A stretch of DNA of 64,000 nt, from NCBI RefSeq assembly GCF_014904745.1, contig NZ_JACZCS010000010.1, positions 62,001 through 126,000 of the forward strand, in the 5' to 3' direction. This document shows positions 54,541 to 63,772 of this stretch, piece after piece. The number at the start of each line of letters is the position of its first letter. The first letter of the stretch is position 1. A program made the position numbers and the translations under genes. Below the pieces are notes generated by a model that saw nothing but the letters and a program-made list of their open reading frames with translations, searched no databases and was not told where the DNA came from. This DNA is from Oricola nitratireducens. GTDB lineage: Bacteria > Pseudomonadota > Alphaproteobacteria > Rhizobiales > Rhizobiaceae.

Positions 54541-55557
54541 ATGGATATCTCGCCGGCTTCAACCCCCGAATTCGCCACTCGCTATCCCAATCTCGCATCC
54601 GCCGGGCTCGGCGCACGGATCGTTTCCGTCACCGACGACTTCTTCGCCGAGGCGCCGCGCATGCTCGCCGACGACGACGCGGTGTTCATCGCGGATAAAT
54701 ACGACGAAAACGGCAAGTGGATGGACGGATGGGAATCGCGGCGCAAGCGCGGTCCCGGACACGATCACGCGGTCATCGCGCTCGCCGCGCCGGCGGTCAT
54801 CCACGGATTCGACATCGACACCAGCCATTTCACCGGCAACTACCCGCCGGCTTGCTCGATCGAGGCCTGCAACATGCCGTCCGGCAGCGAACCCGATGCC
54901 GACACGTCATGGCAGCTGATCGTGCCGATGACGCCGCTCGGGCCGAACAGCCACCATTTCGTCGCGCATGAAGACGCCAGCGTCTGGACGCATCTGCGCC
55001 TGAACATCTTTCCGGACGGCGGCGTCGCGCGGTTGCGCGTCTACGGGCTGGCGCAGCCTTCGGAACACGCCGCCGGCGAGGACTTCGACCTCGCCTCGCT
55101 GATCAACGGCGCGCGCATCGTCGGCTTCTCGGACGCCCACTACGGCAATTACCACCGCCTGCTGACCCCGACCGTTCCGAAGGACATGGGCGACGGCTGG
55201 GAAACGCGCCGGCGGCGCGAACCGGGCAACGACTGGATCATCATCGCGCTCGCCGCGCCGGGCCATGTCGAGCGGGTCATCGTCGACACGGCCTATTACA
55301 AGGGCAATTTCCCCGAAAGCTGCTCGATCGACGCCGCTTTCCTGCCGGACGCGCTCGCCGCCGGGCCGGACGCCGACGCGATGCTGGTGACGGCGTCGAT
55401 GTTCTGGGAGCCGCTGATGGGACGCCAGCCGCTTCACGCCGACCGCGTGCACGAGTTCACCGACATTCCTGCGCACGGGCCGGTGACGCATGTGCGGCTC
55501 AACATCCATCCCGATGGCGGCGTCAGCCGTTTCAAGCTGTTCGGGCGCAAGGCCTGA
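54541..55557 (+). CDS. alc: Allantoicase
   Basis: 338 residues in two similar halves: first WESRRKRGPGHDHAVIALAAP with FDIDTSHFTGNYPPACSIEA; second WETRRRREPGNDWIIIALAAP with IVDTAYYKGNFPESCSIDA. The duplicated fold is the allantoicase family, which splits allantoate to ureidoglycolate and urea in purine breakdown. No other purine-catabolic gene is in view, so it may act alone here or with a distant cluster. Confidence 0.92.
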   Translation: MDISPASTPEFATRYPNLASAGLGARIVSVTDDFFAEAPRMLADDDAVFIADKYDENGKWMDGWESRRKRGPGHDHAVIALAAPAVIHGFDIDTSHFTGNYPPACSIEACNMPSGSEPDADTSWQLIVPMTPLGPNSHHFVAHEDASVWTHLRLNIFPDGGVARLRVYGLAQPSEHAAGEDFDLASLINGARIVGFSDAHYGNYHRLLTPTVPKDMGDGWETRRRREPGNDWIIIALAAPGHVERVIVDTAYYKGNFPESCSIDAAFLPDALAAGPDADAMLVTASMFWEPLMGRQPLHADRVHEFTDIPAHGPVTHVRLNIHPDGGVSRFKLFGRKA

Positions 55558-55586
55558 GGCAAACCCGTCCGGCGCGCGAACGGGGG

Positions 55587-56777
55587 TCAGTTCCGCGCGC
55601 CGATATGGCGTTCGAGCCGCTCGGCCGCGGCCGCGATATGGCCGAGGTCGCGATTGAAGCAGAGCCTGAAAAACCCCTCACCGGACGGACCGAAGGCGCT
55701 GCCCGGCGCGAGGCCGACACCGGTCTCGTCGACGAGGCGTTTCGCCGTCGCCATCGAATCCGTAACGCCGTCGATGGCGAAGAACAGATAGAACGCGCCC
55801 ATCGGCGGTGCGACGCGGACGCGGCCGGTCGCCTGCAAACGCGACATGACCATGTCGAGGGCTTCGGCCGCGCGGGCGCGCTGGGTCGCGATGAAATCGT
55901 CGCCACTGTCGAGCGCCGCCGTCGCGCCGCGTTGCAGGAATTGCGGCACGCCCGATGTCGAATATTGCACCAGATTCTCGAACATCGGCATGAGCGCCGG
56001 CGGCGCCTTGATCCAGCCGACGCGCCAGCCGGTCATCGCCCAGTTCTTGGAAAAGGAATTGACGTAGAGGATGCGGTCGTCCGGCGCCTGGACGTCGAGG
56101 AAGGACGGCGCGCGATGCCCCTCGCCATACCAGAACAGCGCATAGATCTCGTCGGCGATGATCCAGATGCCGTGCTTGCGGGCGATGGCGAGAATGGCGG
56201 CCAGCGTCTCGCGCGTCGCCGCCCAGCCGGTCGGATTGGACGGCGTGTTGATGAGCAGCGCCCGCGTGCGCGGGGTGATGGCGGCTTCCAGCCTGGCGAG
56301 ATCCAGCGTCCAGCCGGTTTCGTGGAAATCGAGACCAACCGGCACGGCCTTGCCGCCGGCGATTTCCAGCGCGGCCGCGAAGTTCGGCCAGGCGGGCGCA
56401 AGATAGATGCATTCGTCGCCGGCGCCGGCAACCGCCTGGAGCGACAGCTGGACCGCCTGCATGCCGGACCCGGTGACGACATAATCCTCAGGCCCGGTCT
56501 CGACACCGAAATGGCGGGTGAAATAGCGCGCCAGCGCCTCGCGAAGCGGCGGAATTCCCTGTTGATATGTGTAGAAGGTCTCGCCGCCGAGCAGCGCCTC
56601 GGCGGCCGGCCGGGCGATGAATTCGGGCGTCGCGAGATCGCCCTCGCCGACCCAGAGCGGTATCAGCCCGTCGCGGCCGCGGGCATGATCGACCAGAGCG
56701 ACGATGCCGCTCGGCGGCGCGTTCACCGCTTCCTTGCGCAGGGCAAAACCTTCGAGCGATCCGGCGGTCTGATTCAT
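55587..56777 (-). CDS. Class I/II aminotransferase
   Basis: 396 residues. PLP lysine in VNSFSKNWAMTGWRVGW; other marks YTYQQGIPPLREALARYF, INTPSNPTGW and the C-terminal FFRLCFNRD. Related to aspartate/aromatic aminotransferases; substrate not clear. ATG 56777. Convergent with the allantoicase gene, 29 bp apart. A terminator lies upstream at 56802. Confidence 0.9.
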   Translation of the reverse strand: MNQTAGSLEGFALRKEAVNAPPSGIVALVDHARGRDGLIPLWVGEGDLATPEFIARPAAEALLGGETFYTYQQGIPPLREALARYFTRHFGVETGPEDYVVTGSGMQAVQLSLQAVAGAGDECIYLAPAWPNFAAALEIAGGKAVPVGLDFHETGWTLDLARLEAAITPRTRALLINTPSNPTGWAATRETLAAILAIARKHGIWIIADEIYALFWYGEGHRAPSFLDVQAPDDRILYVNSFSKNWAMTGWRVGWIKAPPALMPMFENLVQYSTSGVPQFLQRGATAALDSGDDFIATQRARAAEALDMVMSRLQATGRVRVAPPMGAFYLFFAIDGVTDSMATAKRLVDETGVGLAPGSAFGPSGEGFFRLCFNRDLGHIAAAAERLERHIGARN

Positions 56778-56801
56778 GATGGTTCCCGGGTAGAGAGGAC
56801 A

Positions 56802-56836
56802 GAGAAAAACCCCGGCGAAACGGCCGGGGTTTCTCA
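56802..56836 (-). terminator. Terminator after mscL
   Basis: A stem AAACCCCGGC/GCCGGGGTTT with a short loop, flanked by AGA and TCT, ends 19 bp past the mscL stop. Read leftward the stem is followed by TTTTCTC, fitting an intrinsic terminator for mscL. Confidence 0.75.
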
Positions 56837-56854
56837 ACGTTCCACGCGCTTGGC

Positions 56855-57268
56855 CTATTTTTTCAACAGATCGCGGATTTCGGTCAAAAGCGCAACATCG
56901 GCGGGCGGCGCCGGCGGCGCTTCGGGGGCCGGTTCTTCCTTGCGGCGCAGGCTGTTCACCGCCTTGACCATCAGGAAGATGATCCAGGCGAGGATCAGGA
57001 AATTGATGACCTGGGTGATGAAGCTGCCATAGGCGAGAACGGCGCCCTGCTCCCTGGCCGCATCCAGGGTGCTCGCGGTGACGCCCGAGGCGAGCGGGAC
57101 GAAGAAGTTGGTGAAATCGAACCCGCCGAATATCGCGCCGACGACCGGCATGATGACATCGTCGGTCAATGATTTGACAATGCCGCCGAACGCCCCGCCA
57201 ATGATCACGCCAACGGCAAGATCCATGACATTGCCCTTGGCAATAAATTCCTTGAATTCATTGAGCAT
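56855..57268 (-). CDS. mscL: Large-conductance mechanosensitive channel
   Basis: 137 residues, the usual size. Starts [34 protein letters not shown], the gate helix of MscL, followed by a periplasmic loop, the second membrane helix and a C-terminal coiled end ([11 protein letters not shown]). Releases solutes on osmotic downshock. Divergent from the sensor kinase with a 174-bp gap. Confidence 0.94.
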   Translation of the reverse strand: MLNEFKEFIAKGNVMDLAVGVIIGGAFGGIVKSLTDDVIMPVVGAIFGGFDFTNFFVPLASGVTASTLDAAREQGAVLAYGSFITQVINFLILAWIIFLMVKAVNSLRRKEEPAPEAPPAPPADVALLTEIRDLLKK

Positions 57269-57442
57269 GGAAATTCCTCCAACTTGCTCGTTGTCGACAG
57301 GACCAGCCCCGCATTTGACGCAGATGCGCGGGATATACCAAAGTCGCGATATTGTTAATTCACAATAAATCGCTTTAAACAGAGGGATGTCGGGAAGTGT
57401 GCGGCCGTCTTGCCTGAATGACGATGCCGCACTGGAGGATCA

Positions 57443-60400
57443 ATGCAGGGCGGCCTGATCATCGTCGTCGCGCTGGGCTATCTGGCGATCCTGTTCGCTG
57501 TCGCCGCCTATGGCGACCGCAGATCGCGCGGTGGCGCGTCCACCGCGCCGCGGCCGAATATCTACGCGTTCAGCCTCGCCGTCTATTGTACTTCCTGGAC
57601 CTTTTTCGGATCGGTCGGCGTCGCCTCGCAGAGCGGCTTCCAGTTCTTCACGATCTATCTCGGGCCGATCCTGGTCTTCACCTTCGGGTATCGCCTGATC
57701 GAGCGCATGGTGCGGCTGTCGAAGGCCGAAAAGATCACCTCAATCGCCGATTTTCTGGCCTCGCGCTACGGCAAGAATGCCTGGGTCGCGGCGCTTGCGG
57801 CGGTTATCGCCGTCATCGGAACCGTTCCCTATATCGCCCTGCAATTGAAGGCGATTTCCGATTCGGTCACGCTGATGGTCAGCCATTACGACGTGTTCCT
57901 GGCCTACCAGTCGTCCTTCCATGTCGATATCTCGCTTGTCGTCGCGCTGTTCCTCAGCGTCTTCGCGATCCTGTTCGGAACGCGCCACGCCGACGCGACG
58001 GAGCACCAGGACGGCCTGATCCTCGCCGTGGCGCTGGAATCGCTGGTCAAGATCGCGGTCTTCATGCTGGTCAGCGTCGCGACCGTGTTCTTCATGTTCG
58101 GGGGCGCCGGGCCGATCCTCGACGCCATCCAGAACAACGACCGGGTCGTTTCGGCGATCTCCGCGGGCAGCAACGGCACGACATGGCTGGTGATGACGCT
58201 GCTCAGCGCCGCCGCGATCCTCGCCCTGCCGCGCCAGTTCCACGTCACCGTGGTGGAAAACCGCGCCGATGTCGAACTGCGGCGCGCCAGGTGGCTGTTC
58301 CCGCTTTACCTGATCGTGATCAACCTCTTGGTGCTGCCGCTCGCCGTCTCGGGCATGCTCAATCTCGACCCGCATGTCGCGCCCGACAATTACGTGCTGG
58401 CGCTGCCGCTGGCGGCGGGCCACGAGTTCCTGGCGTTCCTGACCTTCACCGGCGGATTGTCGGCGGCGACCGCGATGGTGATCGTCGCATCGGTCGCGCT
58501 GGCGATCATGATCTCCAACGACCTCGTCATGCCGCTCTTGCTGTGGCGGTTCGGCAACCGCTTGCGCACCGCCGCCGGCGACTGGACCAGCGTCATCCTG
58601 AACATAAGGCGCGTGTCGATCTTCATCATGCTGATCGCGGCATTCGCCTATTACCGCGCCGCCGCCAACACGACGCAACTGGCCGCTATCGGCCTGCTGT
58701 CGTTCGCGGCCGTTGCGCAATTCGCGCCGGCCCTGATCCTCGGCATGTTCTGGCGCGGCGCCAATGCGCGCGGCGCAATCCTCGGCATGGGCGGCGGGTT
58801 CGTCGTGTGGGCCTACACGCTGCTGCTGCCGACGCTGCTCGGCCAGGACACGCCGTTCATCCAGAACGGCATTTTCGGCGTCGGCATGTTGAGGCCGCAG
58901 GCGCTGTTCGGCATCGAGGCCGAGCCGCTCAACCACGGCGTCTTCTGGAGCCTGCTCGTCAATGTCGTGCTGCTCGTCGCCGGATCGCTGTCGCGCGCGC
59001 AATCGCCGCTGGAGCGGCTGCAGGCGATCACCTTCGTGCCGCGCGACGCGCCGCAGGGCGTGAAGATCCGGCGGTTCCGCACGACGATCACCATCGACGA
59101 CCTGAAGGGCACGCTGGGGCGCTATGTCGGCCAGGCGCGCACCGAGCGCGCCTTCGCCGCCTTCGAGGAGCGCGAGGGTCGCGCGCTCGACGGACGGCAG
59201 ATGACCGACATCTCAGTAGTGCGCTACGCCGAGCAGATCCTGGCCAGCGCCGTCGGCTCGTCGTCGGCGCGGCTGGTGCTGTCGCTGCTGTTCGAAAAGG
59301 ACGGCGCGTCGTCACGCGAGACCGTGCAGCTGCTCGACGATGCGTCGGAAGCGCTGCAGCAGAACCGCGACCTCCTGCAAATGGCGCTCAACCAGATGGA
59401 TCAGGGCATCTCGGTGTTCGACAACAACCTTCGGCTGACCAACTGGAACACCCAGTTCCGCGCCCTGCTCAGCCTGCCGAGCGAGATGGGCCAGTTCGGC
59501 TTTCCGATCAAGATGATCATGGAGCGGCTGGTCGACGACAACCAGATCGACGAGGCGATGGCGTTCGAGGCCGTCGACAACATCACCTCGTTCAAGCGCG
59601 CCTGGCAGTTGCCGATGAAGCGCGGCGGGCGGATCCTGGAAATCCGCTCCAACCCGATGCCGGACGGCGGCATCGTCGTCACCTATACCGACATCACCGG
59701 CCGGGTCGAGGCCGACGAGGCGCTGCAGCGCGCCAAGGAAAGCCTGGAACACCGGGTCGCCGCGCGCACCGCCGAACTGATGAGCGTCAACCGCGAACTC
59801 GCCCGCGCGCAGGCGCTCGCAGAGGAGGCCAATCTCGGCAAGACCCGTTTCCTCGCGGCCGCCGGCCACGACATCTCGCAGCCGCTCAACGCCGCCCGGC
59901 TCTACACGTCCTCGCTGGTCGAGCGCACCGCCGCGAAAAGGACCAAGGACCGCGAGATCGCGCTGAAGATCGACTCCTCGCTGCAGGCGGTGGAGAGCAT
60001 CATCGGCGCCGTTCTCGACATTTCGCGCCTCGACGCCGGCGCGATGACGCCGAGCCCGTCGGTGTTCTCGCTCGGCGACCTGCTGGCGCAGGTGAAGACC
60101 GACTTCCAGCCGCTCGCCGACGAGAAGGGTCTGGAATTCGTCGTCGTGCCGTCGTCCACCGTGGTGGAATCGGACCGCAATCTGTTGCGCCGCCTGATCC
60201 AGAACCTGGTTTCCAACGCGCTGAAATACACCAGGAGCGGCAAGGTTCTGGTCGGGGTCCGGCGCGACGGCGACGACGCGCTGATCTGCGTCTGCGATAC
60301 CGGGATCGGCATCGCGTCGAAGAAGGCAAAGGCGGTGTTCCGCGAGTTCGAACGCCTGTCGGAGGGCGCGCGCATCGCCAGCGGGCTCGGCCTCGGCCTT

Positions 60401-60949
60401 TCCATCGTCGACCGCATCTCGCGGGTGCTCAACCTGTCGATCGAGATGACGTCGAAGCTCGAAAAAGGCACGATCTTTTCGGTGCGCATCAAGCGTTCGC
60501 CGGCCGTCCTGATCGCCAAGCCGGCGCGGATCAGCAAGGCATCGGCGGCGCGCCAGATGCTCGCCGGCATGACCGTCGCCTGCATCGACAACGACGAAAC
60601 GATCCTGTCCGGCATGACGGTGCTGCTGGAGGGCTGGGGCGCGAAGGTGATCGCGGCGCCGACACAATCGGAACTGATGAAGCGCATCGCCGATTCGGGA
60701 ACCGTGCCGAACGTCATCATCGCCGACTATCACCTCGACGACGAAAACGGCCTCGACGTCATCGCGGCCATCAGGGCACGGCTCGATCCGGAGATGGACG
60801 CGATCCTGATCACCGCGGACCGGTCGGCGGAACTGCGCGACGCCGCCGCCAATGCCGACATCCAGCTTCTCAACAAGCCCCTGAAACCGGCGGCACTGCG
60901 CGCGCTGCTGGCAAGCGTCTCGCCCGACAGGGTGGTGGCTGCGGAATAG
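57443..60949 (+). CDS. CrbS/MxtR-like hybrid sensor kinase with SLC5 domain
   Basis: 1168 residues. About residues 1-510 form a sodium/solute-symporter-like domain with 12-13 helices (CTSWTFFGSVGVASQSGFQF, GTVPYIALQLKAIS). A linker of STAC type follows to about 620, then a PAS domain (MDQGISVFDNNLRLTNWN), a kinase with His809 in LAAAGHDISQPLNAARL, ATPase motifs (NLVSNALKYT, DTGIGIAS, GLGLGLSIV) and a receiver domain with Asp1095 in VIIADYHLDDENG. The domain string and the neighbouring LuxR-type regulator match CrbS/CrbR (MxtR/ErdR), which control acetate use through acetyl-CoA synthetase. A same-strand frame over 57418-61875 is only a shadow. Confidence 0.88.
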   Translation: MQGGLIIVVALGYLAILFAVAAYGDRRSRGGASTAPRPNIYAFSLAVYCTSWTFFGSVGVASQSGFQFFTIYLGPILVFTFGYRLIERMVRLSKAEKITSIADFLASRYGKNAWVAALAAVIAVIGTVPYIALQLKAISDSVTLMVSHYDVFLAYQSSFHVDISLVVALFLSVFAILFGTRHADATEHQDGLILAVALESLVKIAVFMLVSVATVFFMFGGAGPILDAIQNNDRVVSAISAGSNGTTWLVMTLLSAAAILALPRQFHVTVVENRADVELRRARWLFPLYLIVINLLVLPLAVSGMLNLDPHVAPDNYVLALPLAAGHEFLAFLTFTGGLSAATAMVIVASVALAIMISNDLVMPLLLWRFGNRLRTAAGDWTSVILNIRRVSIFIMLIAAFAYYRAAANTTQLAAIGLLSFAAVAQFAPALILGMFWRGANARGAILGMGGGFVVWAYTLLLPTLLGQDTPFIQNGIFGVGMLRPQALFGIEAEPLNHGVFWSLLVNVVLLVAGSLSRAQSPLERLQAITFVPRDAPQGVKIRRFRTTITIDDLKGTLGRYVGQARTERAFAAFEEREGRALDGRQMTDISVVRYAEQILASAVGSSSARLVLSLLFEKDGASSRETVQLLDDASEALQQNRDLLQMALNQMDQGISVFDNNLRLTNWNTQFRALLSLPSEMGQFGFPIKMIMERLVDDNQIDEAMAFEAVDNITSFKRAWQLPMKRGGRILEIRSNPMPDGGIVVTYTDITGRVEADEALQRAKESLEHRVAARTAELMSVNRELARAQALAEEANLGKTRFLAAAGHDISQPLNAARLYTSSLVERTAAKRTKDREIALKIDSSLQAVESIIGAVLDISRLDAGAMTPSPSVFSLGDLLAQVKTDFQPLADEKGLEFVVVPSSTVVESDRNLLRRLIQNLVSNALKYTRSGKVLVGVRRDGDDALICVCDTGIGIASKKAKAVFREFERLSEGARIASGLGLGLSIVDRISRVLNLSIEMTSKLEKGTIFSVRIKRSPAVLIAKPARISKASAARQMLAGMTVACIDNDETILSGMTVLLEGWGAKVIAAPTQSELMKRIADSGTVPNVIIADYHLDDENGLDVIAAIRARLDPEMDAILITADRSAELRDAAANADIQLLNKPLKPAALRALLASVSPDRVVAAE

Positions 60950-60969
60950 AGCTCAAAAGCCCGGACAGA

Positions 60970-61638
60970 TCAGTCCTGATCCTCGCGCAGCATGTCGGCG
61001 CCGATTTTCGACAGCAGGATCACCGCCTGGGTGCGGCTGTCGACATTGAGCTTCTGCAGCACGGCGGAGACATGCGCCTTGATGGTCGCCTCGGAGACGC
61101 CGAGTTCATAGGCGATCTGCTTGTTCAGAAGACCCTCGGCCAGCATGCCGAGCACGCGCGCCTGCTGCGGCGTCAGCGTGCGCAGACGGCGGATCAGTTC
61201 GCCGATCTCCGGATCGTGCTCACTGCCGAGATTCATGTCATCGGGCAGCGCGATCTCGCCGGCAAGCACGTCGGCGACGCCCTTGCGGATCGCGTCCGTG
61301 CGCGCGGATTTGGAAATGAAGCCGGACGCGCCGAGCTCGATCGAGCGGCGCACCGTCGACACGTCATCCGTGCCCGAAATGACGATCACCGGCACGGAGG
61401 GATAGGCGGCGCGCACCGAAACCAGTGCCGAAAGGCCGCTGGAGCCGGGCATGGACAGGTCGAGCAGAACGAGATCGGTGTCGGCGTCGGCGGCGAGCGC
61501 CGCCATGGCCGAACCGAAGTCCTCCGCCTCGCTGACGACCGGCGGTTCGAAGTCGTCGCCGAGCGGAATGCTGATGGCGGACTTGATCGCGTCCCTGAAC
61601 AAGGGATGGTCGTCCGCTACCAGTATGTGTACCGCCAT
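60970..61638 (-). CDS. LuxR-type response regulator, CrbR/ErdR-like
   Basis: 222 residues. Receiver domain with DDHPLFRDA, the phosphorylated Asp in DLVLLDLSMPG and Lys in GASGFISKSAR; then a LuxR helix-turn-helix (LTPQQARVLGMLAEGLLNKQIAYEL). It lies tail to tail with the SLC5-type hybrid kinase, 20 bp apart, and is its probable partner. Likely regulates acetate or carbon metabolism (inference). Confidence 0.9.
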   Translation of the reverse strand: MAVHILVADDHPLFRDAIKSAISIPLGDDFEPPVVSEAEDFGSAMAALAADADTDLVLLDLSMPGSSGLSALVSVRAAYPSVPVIVISGTDDVSTVRRSIELGASGFISKSARTDAIRKGVADVLAGEIALPDDMNLGSEHDPEIGELIRRLRTLTPQQARVLGMLAEGLLNKQIAYELGVSEATIKAHVSAVLQKLNVDSRTQAVILLSKIGADMLREDQD

Positions 61639-61729
61639 CGCCGCACTCCCCCGAATCGTCCGCGCGCCACATCTTCTACTTTAGGCGATTATGACGGGGC
61701 CAGGGCACATGCTGTCAAGGCGATGGCTC

Positions 61730-62047
61730 TCATCTTGCCCCGCCGCCGGCCAGATTGCGGTTCATATGCGCCGGAAAACGGACAACGAACCAGATTGCCG
61801 TCCAGATATTGCCGAGAAAGGGAATCGGCGCAATCCACAGCGCCGCGCGCCAGTTTCGTTCGAACGCCGCGATGACGAGCGACGAGAGCAGAAAGCCGAA
61901 ATAGAGATCGGCGAGCGTCACGATGCCCCAGGGATCGCTCGTCAGAAAGCGCCCCGCCGCCCGGAAGTCGCCGGCGAAAACCGCCCATGCGACGAGGGCC
62001 GCCAGGGCCAACCCGGCAAGGACAAGGATGGCGCGCAGCAGGGTCAT
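61730..62047 (-). CDS. Small membrane protein, unknown function
   Basis: 105 residues from ATG 62047 (the frame to 62185 lacks conservation). Three hydrophobic segments at about 4-24, 47-63 and 69-90, with FLTSDPWGIVTLADLYFGFL between the first two. I recognise no family for certain. Divergent from the esterase gene. Confidence 0.65.
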   Translation of the reverse strand: MTLLRAILVLAGLALAALVAWAVFAGDFRAAGRFLTSDPWGIVTLADLYFGFLLSSLVIAAFERNWRAALWIAPIPFLGNIWTAIWFVVRFPAHMNRNLAGGGAR

Positions 62048-62178
62048 GGAAATCTCCGTGGGTTGCTTGCCGCCGCGCCGATCCGGCGTTGGCGCGAGCC
62101 TCTCCCGCGTGATACGCCGGTTTCGCCCGACTCGATCACAACGCCCGCAGAAGAATTTTGGCCGACAGGGGAATTTCG

Positions 62179-63168
62179 ATGGCATATCCCGGCAACCCGC
62201 AATGGCCCGGCGCGGAGGTTTTCTCCGAAGAGGCGATCGCTCCGGAAGTGCGTGAGCACAACGCCGCGATCCTGGACCGGCTGACGAAGGCGCCCGACAT
62301 CTGGCGGTTCTCGCTGCCCGACATCCGCACCGCGCGCGCGGCCGGACGCGGGTCGTTTCCGACCTGCCCGCCCGACCCTCATGCCGAAATCTACATGGCC
62401 GATGGGCCGGGCCACGACATTCCGCTGCGCGTCCTGCATCCGCGAACGCGCAAGGCGCGCGGCACCTATCTGCACATTCATGGCGGCGGCTGGGTGATGG
62501 GCACGCCGTCGGAAAACGACGACCGGATGCGCCGGCTGGCGGAGAATACGGGCCTCGTCACCGTCTCGGTCGACTATCGGCTGGCGCCCGAACACCCCTA
62601 CCCCGCGGCGGCCGACGATTGCGAGGCGGCCGCGCTGTGGCTGATCTCGTCGATGGGCCACGACATTCCGCGGCAGTTCCTCGCGATCGGCGGCGAATCC
62701 GCGGGCGCGCATCTTTCAGCGGTGACGCTGTTACGCCTGCGCGACCGGCACGGCTTGTGGCCGTTCCACGCGGCCAATCTCGTCGCCGGATGCTACGACC
62801 TCGGCGGCAGTCCGAGCGTGCGCAACTGGGGCAGCGACAAGCTGATCCTGTCGACGCGCGACGTGTTCAAGTTCACCGAAAATTTCCTGCGCCGTGACGA
62901 GGACACCCGCGATCCGGACGTCTCGCCGCTCTATGCCCGTCTCGACCGGATGCCGCCGGCGCTGTTTTCCTGCGGCACAAGGGACCTCCTGATCGACGAC
63001 ACGCTGATGATGGCGCAGCGCTGGCATGCCGCCGGCAACGGCGTCGAACTCGGGATCTATCCCGGCGGATGCCACGTCTTCCAGGGCTTCCCGACGGCGC
63101 AGGCCGAGGAAAGCCTTGCCCAGATGGACGCTTTCCTCAATGCGATGATCGACGAGATTAATCGATGA
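62179..63168 (+). CDS. Alpha/beta hydrolase, hormone-sensitive lipase type
   Basis: 329 residues from ATG 62179, with AGGGGA nine bases upstream. The oxyanion motif HIHGGGWVMG, the nucleophile in IGGESAGAHLS, the acid in GTRDLLIDD and His in GGCHVFQGF mark the HSL family of esterases. Substrate unknown. Its end overlaps the lytic transglycosylase gene by 11 bp tail to tail. Confidence 0.9.
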   Translation: MAYPGNPQWPGAEVFSEEAIAPEVREHNAAILDRLTKAPDIWRFSLPDIRTARAAGRGSFPTCPPDPHAEIYMADGPGHDIPLRVLHPRTRKARGTYLHIHGGGWVMGTPSENDDRMRRLAENTGLVTVSVDYRLAPEHPYPAAADDCEAAALWLISSMGHDIPRQFLAIGGESAGAHLSAVTLLRLRDRHGLWPFHAANLVAGCYDLGGSPSVRNWGSDKLILSTRDVFKFTENFLRRDEDTRDPDVSPLYARLDRMPPALFSCGTRDLLIDDTLMMAQRWHAAGNGVELGIYPGGCHVFQGFPTAQAEESLAQMDAFLNAMIDEINR

Positions 63169-63652
63169 GCTCGGCGACCTTGTCGCAATAGGCCCTGGAA
63201 ACCGGGTTCATGCGCTTGGCGCCGTGGCCGGCATTGTATTTCAGGATCGTTCCGCAGGTCGTCCCGCCGGCGAGCTTGTAGGCGCCGCCGAGATACCGCA
63301 TGCCGTATTCGATGTTGGTTTCCGGATCGTAGAGGCCCTTGGCCGATCCACGGTATCCGACGCCGCGCGCCGTGGCGAGCTTCAGCTGCATCAGCCCGAT
63401 TTCGCCCGCCGACCCGCGCGCGTCGGCGCGGTACTTGCTTTCCGTGAAGATCACGGCATGCGCGAGTTCGACCGGAACGCCGTATTCGGCGGCGTATTTC
63501 CTGACGATCCTGTTGTAGGGTTTTTCCGTATTCTTTCCGGTCTCGGCCGTGTTGTAGGCCATCGGCTTGATGCCGGAGGATGAGGTGGTCTGGCAACCGG
63601 CGGCAGCCAGCGACAAAAGCACGATCGTGCCCATGACGGTGTATTTCGACAT
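63158..63652 (-). CDS. Lytic transglycosylase, lipoprotein
   Basis: 164 residues from ATG 63652. Lipobox SLAAAGC, then an SLT domain: catalytic Glu in AVIFTESKYR, ARGSAGEIGLMQL, NIEYGMRYL and LKYNAGHG. Cuts peptidoglycan glycan strands to give anhydro-muropeptides, whose recycling involves AmpD, encoded next. The longer frame to 63730 is not conserved. Confidence 0.92.
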   Translation of the reverse strand: MSKYTVMGTIVLLSLAAAGCQTTSSSGIKPMAYNTAETGKNTEKPYNRIVRKYAAEYGVPVELAHAVIFTESKYRADARGSAGEIGLMQLKLATARGVGYRGSAKGLYDPETNIEYGMRYLGGAYKLAGGTTCGTILKYNAGHGAKRMNPVSRAYCDKVAELID

Positions 63653-63772
63653 TGTGGTCCGTTTTGAATGTTTCGGATGGCCGCGCTGATTCGTGCGAAA
63701 AAGTGGCAGGGGTCCGGCAATCCGCATCACTCTTTGTGAGCAGGTGCAACATTTCTGTTATTTGCAATGTCT

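Noticed and set aside
57418-61875. Open frame of 1485 codons on the plus strand
   Set aside because: It is a shadow of the sensor kinase frame; its translation is Arg/Pro-rich without any domain, while the overlapping frame has full kinase and transporter motifs.
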